NCBI GenBank assembly: GCA_037974335.1
Contig: CM075729.1
Span: forward strand, 131,258,312-131,322,311
From: Prionace glauca
Lineage: Eukaryota; Chordata; Chondrichthyes; Carcharhiniformes; Carcharhinidae
DNA length: 64,000 nt
Reading direction: 5' to 3'
The translations under genes and the position numbers were made by a program. This document shows, one piece after another, positions 53,105 to 61,899 of this stretch; the stretch's first letter is position 1, and the number at the start of each line of letters is the position of its first letter. The notes below the pieces were generated by a model. The model worked only from the letters and a program-made list of their open reading frames with translations. It made no database searches and was not told where the DNA came from.

Positions 53105-53391
53105 CAGCTTCACTGTCCGGTATCTGTTACTGGGATTCAGGGTGAAAATTCCCTTCCTATTGATGGATTCCTTGGCCACACCCACATCCCATTCAGTCTT
53201 GTTCCCCACCTCCACCTCCCAGGAATGTTTTCCTGATGTGAATCCCTCTGATCCCAGGACACAGAGATAGCGATCAAATCTCTCCGGATTGTCGGGGAGC
53301 TGCTGCCGTTTCCCGGTGTCTCTCACGGTGCTCAGGTCCTCAGACAGGAGAAGGTAAGGATGGGCTGTATTAGGGTCGAAGGTGACTGGAG
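53105..53391 (-). pseudogene. TRIM-C exon 6, 5' half of PRY/SPRY
   Basis: Starts after acceptor GTTCCCAG with [18 protein letters not shown] and carries [18 protein letters not shown] and ESINRKG. Similarity stops after NPSNRY, and the frame runs into about 70 bp of Rex1-like LINE (53036-53104). PRY and the first SPRY strands are present, but the LDYE half is absent downstream. A complete domain would need about 260 nt more. Confidence 0.85.
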
Positions 53392-55317
53392 CTGGGAACA
53401 GATGGACACGGATAAAATGTTAGTCAGACTCACTGTAACTTTCACAGCCGGTTAGCGAATGATGCTATGATATTGTTGATATTATTACTGGACTGGAAGA
53501 TTCCAGAATAGAACCCTGGCTCAAACAATCATAATTTCTACTATTTTTTAGAAGGTGTTGAGGAATAGAGGCACAAAAGTGCTAATTAGTTTTTAAAACA
53601 AGAAAAACATTTATTAAACATGAAAGATTTGGTTATAGTACAATACTCATTTACTCTTCCTGTTACTTCATAAAAGTGTACAGTTTTCAATGAAAACAAA
53701 TGGGTTTCACCACTCAACCGATCTCCCATGGAATCCTCATCATCATCCCCCCAACTGATAAAGGCAAAATACTGCAGATGCTAGAATCTAAAACAAAAAC
53801 AGAAAATGTTAGAAAATCTCAGCATGTCTGAAAGCATCTGTGGAGAGAGAATAGAGTAAATGTTACAAGTCTAGGTGACCCTTCGTCAGAGCCCCAGGTG
53901 ATTGTTACATGAGTGCTTCCAAACTCCACTCCCAAAATGTCACACTTTAAAATCATTAAGAATCTAGCTCCAGGTTTTCCTTCTGTCCTTTCAAACAAAG
54001 CCTCCTCTCCACTATTTTAACAAGGATTCCAGGTCCAGTTTTTCCACCTTTCCTTTCAGGCTTCCTTTGTCTTAAAGGCTTTCATACAAATTCTGAGATC
54101 CAGCTTCAGATTCCACAATTATTTCAATTAATGTTTCATAAACTGTAGTAAGATATCACAGACCATAAAATGAATTCAGTTATCTTTCTGGTCTCTCACA
54201 ATCCAATTCCTTTGCAATTCCCTTTGACTTTTCCAAAAAGTGTTTCCTTTAACTTCAGACTTTTTGGAAATATCTCTTCATTTCTCTAGTTTCCTTAACT
54301 AGCTGCCCTTTGAATTTCTGCACTTGTTTTCTTAACTATTACTCCATGATATGGTTTTTCTTCTAGCAAAGCTGAGAGAGATGTTTTTCTCTCTCCATCT
54401 TCCTGAAACCAACTGCTAGAAATTCAATTGAAACATGCAATCACAAAATGTTACTGCTCTAAAGCAATGACTTTTTGCTTTTCCTAAGTTGTATACTTTT
54501 CACACCATTGCCCTCTCTAATCACAACAGAAGCACAATTTGAATCGACCAAACTCACACACATGGAACAATATTGTCTGCATGAATCTAACCATAGGTTT
54601 GCCCTTCCTTACGCAGAAACAGTAAATTAAGCCCACTTAAATCTATTAATTCTAATATTTAGAGATAAAAATATGGCTCATCTAAAACAACCTCTGCTTC
54701 CCTGATGTTAAGAAAATTAAACAATGAATTAGAATTTGAAAAACATCCCTCAGGGAAGAGTTTAAGCAGTGCACAAGTGAAATGGAAAGCTATTCCAAGG
54801 GAATAACTGGTGGACACCCTGCAGTGAGGTTGAGGAAGCCCTTCACAGGTAGACTTGGAATGAGGGGTGGGGGAGAGGAGGTGGTAGGGTGAGAGGGACC
54901 CAGATTAAATTCTGTTCCTCTCTATCTGGATTCCCCATGTCCTAGAGATGCAGAGTGTGAATGAGTGTGTTTGCGTGGGAGACAAGGTGTGCGTAAATGA
55001 GACACAACGTACCTGCAAATGATACAAGGCATACGTGAAAGAGGCAGTGTGTTACAGAGAGAGAGAGAGAGAGAGACACTCAGCATACATATCTAAGAGA
55101 CATACAACATGCAGTGTGTTAGATACTGTATACAATAGATAGACAGAAACACAGAGTTTGTGTGCGGGTAAGAGTGAGGGGAATGATGGGTTTCCCATTG
55201 AGAATCCTGTCTGCCCTACCATGAAATTGAGTCTGGGGCAGACCGAGCAGAATTCTGGAGGGAATCTAATGGCTACAATTTTAGGTCCCCTTCCACCATG
55301 TCCCAGGGAGTGCATGG
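53392..55317. other. TRIM-C intron 5, mostly unassigned
   Basis: AT-rich. 53755-53890 holds a short dispersed repeat (GGCAAAATACTGCAGATGCT ... GACCCTTCGTCAGAGC) seen in parts at 56065 and 57540. GA-rich stretch at 55045-55078. Confidence 0.5.
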
Positions 55318-55625
55318 ATTTGATTTATTATTGTCACATGTATTGGAATACAGTGAAAAGCATTGTTTCTTGCACGCTCTAAAGACAATGCATACCATTC
55401 ATAGAGAAGGAAACCAGAGGGTGCAGAATATAGAATCATAGAATCCCTACTGTGCAGAAGGAGGCCATTCGGCCTTTCGAGACTGTACTGATCACAATCC
55501 CACCCGGCCCTATTCTTATAACACCAAAATTTTCCCTGCTAACCCCTCTGACACTCGGGTCAATATACCATGGCTAATCGACCTAACCCCCACATCTTTG
55601 GACTGTGGGAGGAAACCGGAGTATT
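55318..55625 (-). mobile_element. Rex1-like LINE tail and truncated type-2 SINE
   Basis: LINE tail 55318-55430 (TGATTTATTATTGTCACATG) and SINE 55431-55625 (AGAAGGAGGCCATTCGGCCT ... TGTGGGAGGAAACCGGAG), whose head is missing. Confidence 0.75.
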
Positions 55626-56127
55626 AGCTAAAAAATTGGCCAAGGAGTTTGAGACACATATTCTTTGGGATATTCTGGGATATTGAGATATTCTCTGTGC
55701 AAACCCTGCAGAGAATGTTTATTAATTTCAATAGTTGAAATGAATGGAGCGACTGTCAGCAAAACCAAGAGTACTTTTCCCCTTCACCCATAGATATAAA
55801 CGTGGCCTGTGTGAAGTTTGAATAATCGATGTACTGCTCAGTAACTCTCCCTTTGCCCTGTGTTACTTACATGAACGTGCATGGGAGGATGATTTCAAAA
55901 GGTATCATTGCTCTTGGCGTTCAGGGTGTTTGTTATATATTCAAGTGTAAAAATGTGGTGTGGACATTCCCACCCTTACACATGAATACAATTTTGAAAA
56001 CCGGATCTCTCCATCTGGTCTCCTTCACGTGAAATATATTCCCACAGCAACAAAATACACAGGGTGCCGAAATTCCGAAACAAAAACTGAAAATGCTGAG
56101 AAAACCCAGCAGCTCGGCTAAGTGTTG
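55626..56127. other. TRIM-C intron 5, unassigned
   Basis: No gene or complete repeat seen. Confidence 0.4.
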
Positions 56128-56432
56128 ATTTGATTTGATTTGATTTATTATTGTCACCTGCATTGGGATAAAGTGAAAAACATTGTTGTTTCAGTGCTAC
56201 ACAGACAAAGCATACCATTCATAGGGAAGGAAAGGAGAGGGTGCAGGATGTAGTGTTACAGTCATAGCTAGGGTGTAGAGAAAGATCAACGTAATACGAG
56301 GCAAGTCCATTCGAAAGTCTGGCAGCAGCAGGGAAGAAGCTGTTCTTGAGTTGGTTGGTCATCAGATTTTTGTATCTTTCCCGATGGAAGGAGGTGGAAG
56401 AGAGAATGTCCAGGATACTGGGGTCTGTTCAT
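56128..56432 (-). mobile_element. Rex1-like LINE 3' end
   Basis: GATTTGATTTGATTTATTAT tail and GGCAGCAGCAGGGAAGAAGC; ends 140 bp before TRIM-C exon 5. Confidence 0.82.
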
Positions 56433-56572
56433 GGTGAATTTTAATAGAAAACTGACTGAAGTAAAATCTAATCCGTTACAAGTACAATTATATATTTATT
56501 TTAAAGAGACCGGTCCCTTCTACTAATGATAGAGAGCTGTTTAATAGCTGGTGTCAGGAAGCTCATACCCAC

Positions 56573-56688
56573 CTGTATTAATCACCGTCAGCATCTTTTT
56601 CCACACTCTGTACTGCAGTGAGCCAATGTACTTCCCCACATTTATTAAAGGGTAAACCTTCAGTGGTTCTGGGAGAGTTCGCTTCACT
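56573..56688 (-). CDS. TRIM-C exon 5, linker exon
   Basis: 116 nt, acceptor TGTTTCAG and donor GTGGGT. It reads VKRTLPEPLKVYPLINV then GKYIGSLQYRVWKKM. The GSLQYRVWKKM core is the family signature just before PRY. It ends in phase 1 with G, matching the CT start of the SPRY exon. Confidence 0.82.
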
Positions 56689-56781
56689 CTGAAACAGGAG
56701 ATAAAGGTCAGTGTTGGATCATTCCAGACTGGGGGAGAAATATGTTAGAAATAAAAATCACATCAAGGGTGTAAATTTTAC

Positions 56782-56804
56782 CTTTTCTGTATATCTGGAA
56801 ATTT
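56782..56804 (-). CDS. TRIM-C exon 4, 23-nt micro-exon
   Basis: Exactly 23 nt between TTCCACAG and GTAAAA, coding KFPDIQK plus two bases that form an arginine codon with the first base of exon 5. This fits the ...VKR junction of TRIM35-like proteins. Confidence 0.75.
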
Positions 56805-57757
56805 CTGTGGAACAAGAACAATTATTACTGTTTCTACTGAGGACAATTTATTGCAAAAATGTAAGAGAATTGATTCTATACATTTGAATAAATGCGTTTG
56901 TTTTCTTCACACACACTTGTTTTCCCGTTGTTGGAAAAGGATTCGTGGACTGATTCTCAATCTATTCAAACACATCATGAATGCCTTTTCCACTAATCCT
57001 GGTCTGGGATTTGAACCCAGTTCGCAAACAGAAATCCTCACAGCATCTCCATTTTGAATGGTAGCAAAGAGGCAAGGTCCTACCCATGGAAGAATGGGCA
57101 AGGGTTCTTTGCGTTTAGCAAGAGAAAGTTCACCTAAGATATCAAAGGCAATATTAAAATTCTGAAAGATTTTAATATTGTTGACATTCACCATAGGATC
57201 ATGTTGAGGTTTCTGGACCTCCCTCACCACACGGCCTATCCCGAAAACCCAAATGCTTCCTTTGTGACCCCCAAAGGCACTCTCCTCCCCCCCACAACCC
57301 CGGTCCGGATCCCTTCCACTCACCTTCACTCTGGCACCCTGCAACTTCCAGGCAACTTGCTGCAGTGCCTCTTCCAGCCACCGCAGCGCTGTGCCTGGAG
57401 AGCAGCTGGCCAATCTGACTGGCTGGAAGATCTCCACATCAAGAGAATGGAGGTCTTGCCTTGTGCCAATAAATGTGACGTGGCAGTGGGAGGGGTGCCA
57501 GAGTCATGGGGATGAGTTCCTAATAATTCATGCCCCAAGAAATACTGGGAATACTCAGCAGGACTGGCAGTATCTGTGGAGAGAGAGAAGCAGAGTTATT
57601 GGGCAAAATTTTACAGACTCGCTCATCCTGAAACTGTAAAATCCCACCCGAGGTCAATGGACCTTTCCATGTTCCACCTCTCGCCCGCTCCGATTCCCGT
57701 GACGGGCAGCAATCCCATCGTTTCAGCTCTGCCAGTCTTCACTTCTTACTACACATG
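56805..57757. other. TRIM-C intron 3, mostly unassigned
   Basis: A tRNA-like reverse SINE head at about 56935-57050 (GGGATTTGAACCCAG). Fragments of the short repeat at 57525-57600 and of the 12790 repeat at 57600-57725. Confidence 0.45.
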
Positions 57758-58065
57758 GGGTGGTGTGGTGGCACAGTGGTTAGCACTGCTGCCTCACAGC
57801 ACCAGGGCCCGATTCCGGCCTCAGGGCACTGTCTGTATGGAATTTGTACATTCTCCGCGTGTCTGCATGGGTTTCCTCCGGGTGCTCTGGTTTCCTCCCA
57901 CAGTCCAAAGACATGCGAGTTAGGTTGCGTGACCATGCTAAATTGACCCTCAGCGTCAGGGGGATTAGAAGGGGAAATATGTGGGGCTATGGAGATAGGT
58001 GGGATTGTTATTGGTGCAGGCTCAATGGGCCGAATGGCCTCCTCCTGCACTGCAGTGATTCTATG
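57758..58065 (+). mobile_element. HE1-like SINE, type 2
   Basis: GGTGTGGTGGCACAGTGGTT head to CTCCTCCTGCACTGCAGTGA tail. Confidence 0.85.
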
Positions 58066-58169
58066 ATGCTGACATGGAACAAGATTCTTTATGTTTGAAC
58101 AACATGCACAATCTCAGATATGATGTCCAGGAAGTGACAAAGGAAACAAAAAACACAGAAACTAGTTAC

Positions 58170-58376
58170 CGTTAAAAGGCTGTTCAACCACTTTACAGTG
58201 GTGGAAAGCAATGAGATTTCCTTTGTTATCTTCTCAATCCTCTCCTTCATCTCCTGACTCTTTTTCTCTTTCTCCAGCTTCAGGTCTTCCAACACAATCC
58301 TCTCTTCCTCACGGAGAAACTGGTGAAGTTTTTCAAATTCTGCTTTGATCTGCTTCTCTGTGTTTGTACCTTGGTT
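58170..58376 (-). CDS. TRIM-C exon 3, coiled coil, shorter than usual
   Basis: 207 nt (69 codons) from NQGTNTEKQIKAEFEKLHQF, through a very lysine/glutamate-rich stretch, to a donor after NSLLT (GTAACT). Family exons are about 231-234 nt and end near SFLQ, so about 8 codons are missing at the 3' end or the true donor differs. The acceptor is CTCAAG. Confidence 0.72.
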
Positions 58377-58649
58377 CTTGAGAATTAAGATTGAGGTTGA
58401 AAAATAGAAATGAACGTTTTAGAGACATTGTGCAGTTTCCTGCATAAGATTCTCATAAGAATAAAACCCTCCCTGGTGCAGTGAACTGACTCATTGGAGA
58501 CTCATTCAGAAGAAGAGAATTGCTGGTGTTTTATTCAACTCAGGTTTCATCAGAACATGGGAAATGTCTGCGGTGAATGACTGATTTGCTGAAGTGAGAT
58601 TTTATTCCAGTGATGAATATTGAACAGAAAGGGGCATCAGAAGTATTTT

Positions 58650-58975
58650 GGGCGGTACGGTGGCACTGTGGTTAACACTGCTGGCTCACAACACCAGGGG
58701 CCAGGTTCAATTCCGGCCTTGGGTGGCCCTCTTTGTGGAGTCTGCACATTCTCCCCATGTCTGTGTGGGTTTCCACCAGGTGCTCTGATTTCCTCCCACA
58801 GTCCAAAGATGTGCGGGTTAGGTGGATTGGCTATGCTAAATTGACCACAATGTCAGGTGGATTAGCACGATAGGTGTGAGGGGTTATGGGAATAGGGCCT
58901 GGGTGGATTGTTGTCAGGGCAGATCCAATGGGCCAAATGGCCACTTTCTGCACTGTGGATATTCTATGACTCTGA
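58650..58975 (+). mobile_element. HE1-like SINE, type 2
   Basis: GGGCGGTACGGTGGCACTGT head to CCACTTTCTGCACTGTGGAT tail; ends 7 bp before the TRIM-C exon 2 donor. Confidence 0.85.
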
Positions 58976-58981
58976 AAGTAC

Positions 58982-59077
58982 CTGAATGTGGGTTAATATT
59001 TTCTCATAATCGCTTTTCACAGCGTCACGTGCCTTCCTCTTGTCCTGGATTGGCCTCAGGAAAGTTTGCAACTCCAC
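58982..59077 (-). CDS. TRIM-C exon 2, coiled coil
   Basis: 96 nt, 32 codons, VELQTFLRPIQDKRKARDAV to THIQ, between TTCTTCAG and GTACTT. Exact family length, phase 0 at both ends, similar to the ELQ...L..IQ exon of TRIM35-like genes. Confidence 0.8.
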
Positions 59078-59204
59078 CTGAAGAAATAACATCAATTCAA
59101 GGGTACATTTTGTACCAAAAACATTTGAAAATTAAACTCTTTATTAATCAACGAAAATTCTCAAACCCTTACCTATAGAAAATTAACAAGTTGCTTTGTT
59201 TATT

Positions 59205-59400
59205 CAACGGGACATGGGGTTTGGGGGCTGAGCCAGCATTTTTTAACCCATCCCTAACAGCCCTTAATTTGTCATTCACAACATTGTGGATCTGGGCCTA
59301 CTTTCAGGCTGCGTAAGAACATTCATGAGCCATATTAATAGTCCAGCGACAATACCGCTCGGTCATCGCTTTGATTATCTGGGAATCAGGTGGTTCCTAT
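59205..59400 (-). mobile_element. SINE family B fragment
   Basis: GGGGCTGAGCCAGCATTTTT and ATATTAATAGTCCAGCGACA; strongly decayed. Confidence 0.5.
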
Positions 59401-59454
59401 AGAAAGGGGCTGATCCCTAATGTCAAAATTATACCAGACAGCAATTAGCAACTG

Positions 59455-60225
59455 AGAGAATCAGAGAAACCAACAGTACAGAAGCAGGCCATTCAGCCCA
59501 TCTGCACCAACCACAGTCCCTTTTCTCATAACCCATTGCATTTACCGTAGCTCGTTCCCCTGACACTAGGGTCAATTTAGCATGGCCAATCCACCTAACC
59601 TTTGGAATGTGAGCGGAAACCGGACCAACTAGTGGAAACCCAGTCAGACATGGGGAGAACATGCAAACTCCACACAGATAGTGGATCAAGCCGGGAATGA
59701 TTGATTTACTGGGATGCTACCGGGACTTGATGGATTTAATTATAAGGAGAGGCTGAATAGACTAGGACTTTTCTCTCTGGAATGTAGGAGGCTGAGGGGT
59801 GATCTTATAGAGGTCTATAAAATAATGAGGGGCACAGACAAGGTAGATAGCCAATGTCTTCTCCCAAAGGTCTAAAACCAGAGGGCATAGGTTTAATATG
59901 AGAGGGGAGAGACCAAAAGTGTCCAGAGGAGCAATTTTTTTCATCCAGAGGGTGGTGAGTGTCTGGAACAAGCTGCCAGAGGTAGTAGTAGAGGTGGGTT
60001 CAATTTTATCTTTTAAAAAGCGTTTAGATAGTTACATGGGTACAATGGGTAAAGGGGGATACGGGCCAAATGCGGGCAATTGGGATTAGCTTGTGGGGTC
60101 TCAAAAAAAGGGCAGCATGGACAAGTTGGGCCGAAGGGCCTGTTTCCGTGCTGTAAACCTCTATGACTCTATGATCCAGGATGCTGGTGCTGTGAGGCAG
60201 CAGTGCTAACCACTGTGCCACCCAA
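59455..60225 (-). mobile_element. HE1-like SINE split by a LINE
   Basis: Tail and body 59455-59699, head 60173-60225 (GCTGTGAGGCAGCAGTGCTA). The break is in the B box. Confidence 0.82.
59700..60172 (+). mobile_element. L2/CR1-like LINE, 3' end
   Basis: Codes FFIQRVVSVWNKLPEVVVEV; tail GGGCCGAAGGGCCTGTTTCC GTGCTGTAAACC ending CTATGACTCTATGA. Target site appears to be GAT. Confidence 0.85.
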
Positions 60226-60248
60226 ATAAAAACCTGTTAATTGCTCAC

Positions 60249-60715
60249 CAGGGATTCAGATCCCAGAACCCACTCTATGGTCAGCTTGTCCAGCCCCGAG
60301 GACTTGCCCCTCGAGAGCCGGTCAGGGACACTGGTCAGCTCAGTCAGGATAAGGGGTACCCTCTGTACTGACCTTCAACAGATCGTCCCACAAACCTCTG
60401 TCAGCATCATCACTGGACAGATCCAGAGAGAAGAGAGCTCGGGAATAGGCTGGGGCCTCGACACTGATACTCTCCGATTCAAGATCAAGGATCCGTCATC
60501 GTGCAGCAGCCCCAGGAGCTGCTTACAGAGTCGCTGCCTTTTTTCCAGTGAGTAGAAGATGGGGAGACAAGGTCCAGGTCCTGAAGGAACCGGATCTGTG
60601 ATCTCACAAACACACCACAGAACTCGATAATCTGTTGCACCCTCAGAGCATCCTTCTTCTCTCCGTACACCTTCCACGGGGCCGGATCCTTGTTCTGGGG
60701 CTTTTAAGATGCTTT
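60249..60715 (-). other. Unrecognised, probably decayed coding sequence
   Basis: Protein-like sequence on the - strand: NKDPAPWKVYGEKKDALR, QQIIEFCGVFVRSQIRFLQD, LEKRQRLCKQLLGLLHDDGS, APAYSRALFSLDLSSDD and LTELTSVPDRLSRGKSSGLD. Codon choice looks coding, but the pieces fall in different frames, so this is a pseudogene or the assembly is inaccurate. It ends at a GTGAGC donor in phase 0 after LGSESL, the phase required by TRIM-C exon 2 downstream. I do not recognise the family. Confidence 0.35.
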
Positions 60716-61376
60716 GCTTGTTAATGCACTTATAATCACCGTTGCCCTCAAATAGCCAGACAAAGTCACAGAATGGTTCAAAATGATTTATTGAAGACTA
60801 TAGCGATCGGACCCTCTTTAGACCATTAAGGCCAGTCAGAGTTCAAAATTTAGAAAAACACAAGCAGTTATAGTTTCAAATTTGATTACAAGTAATTAAC
60901 ATATACCAATCAATGTACAGGAGTTATCTCTATCCACTCACAGTTATAGATTAAGGTTATATCATTCATAAGATACAGATATTGAAACAAATCACAATCA
61001 CATTCCGCTTGTTTAATTGTAATATCCAATCAGAGTTAAGTTTTGATTGTAGGTTATTGTTCCAACTATCTTTGGACACTCCAGCTGTATCTGAATGTGA
61101 GAACACAAATCAATCCTCCCATTCCAAATGTCTGCTTCAATGGCCTCTCCCAGACAAAGGCATCTTCCTCCCCTTCTGTTTATATGAAAGGTCTGTAACT
61201 CAAACACTCGGCCTTTGCCTGGCAATAGCAGTTTACAATCCTGATATGCATGTCTCTGCTGTTAAACTGTGTGCAGACTTTTTTGTGGTTTAACCTTTCA
61301 CTTGATACAGTTATTAATATGGCTACTATTCACTTCTATAATTATTAGTATGGGTACTATTCCCCCTCAGTCCTCA
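60716..61376. other. AT-rich, unassigned
   Basis: No exon or repeat recognised between the two unrecognised coding-like stretches. Confidence 0.4.
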
Positions 61377-61860
61377 ACTCAGAGTGAACTCCAGGTTGAG
61401 CACCTCCTGCTCCCACCCCTCGATCCTGGTCTTCTGTCCCTTCATTGAACCCCTCACAGTCTCCCGACAGAAGATATGAACCTTCTGCGAGACGTCAGCT
61501 CCAACCATCGGTTGAGGGTCAACTGGACTTTGCCACGAGCTGTCAGCTCGGAATTCCCAGAATTCCCTGAGGGAGATGAGGGGGAGTCCCCCACTGACGA
61601 TGGACTCTAAATCCTCCTCGGTGCCCTCCACTAAGTCCCAGTCCTCCTCAGTCTTCTCACTATCAGTGACCACCAGCCCTCACCCCAGTCATACCAGCCT
61701 CTGTCACCATCCCACCCCCAGGATCGAGGGCAGAGGGCCCATCCCTGGGCTGCTCTGGAGGTTCTGGGTCAGAGAGTGACAGTGGTTCTGGGCTCCGCTC
61801 CACCTCAGGCACCGGGGCGCACAGTGACTGAGGGAAAAGCTCTAACCCCACATTTAAAAT
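61377..61860 (-). other. Unrecognised acidic open sequence
   Basis: Open stretch on the - strand with DSEKTEEDWDLVEGTEEDLE, GGLPLISLREFWEFRADSSW and KVHIFCRETVRGSMKG; a second overlapping frame upstream is proline/glutamate-rich (EVERSPEPLSLSDPEPPEQP). The acidic composition is unlike the repeats around it. It may belong to the same former gene as 60249-60715. Function unknown. Confidence 0.3.
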
Positions 61861-61899
61861 CAGAGATGGAGAATGGGGGCTTTCCCCCTACCCCAACCC

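Larger units (their letters stand above)
53105..59077 (-). pseudogene. TRIM-C: TRIM35-like gene, N-terminus not found, SPRY cut short
   Basis: Exons on the - strand: 59077-58982, 58376-58170, 56804-56782, 56688-56573 and the partial SPRY 53391-53105. All junctions are GT/AG and phases agree (0,0,2,1). The exon content (TEKQIKAEFEKLHQFLREEE, then VKRTLPEP, then GSLQYRVWKKM) is of the TRIM35-like subclass seen in fish, unlike TRIM-A and TRIM-B. Two defects suggest a remnant: no RING/B-box exon is recognisable between 59078 and the right edge, and the SPRY exon keeps only its first 95 codons before running into a Rex1-like LINE fragment. The missing half includes the LDYE strand. A transcript ending early in the LINE is possible, and an assembly gap cannot be excluded. 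Confidence 0.75.

Noticed and set aside
593-60225. tRNA genes suggested by A and B boxes
   Set aside because: All are SINE heads followed by SINE body; none folds as a clear cloverleaf by eye.
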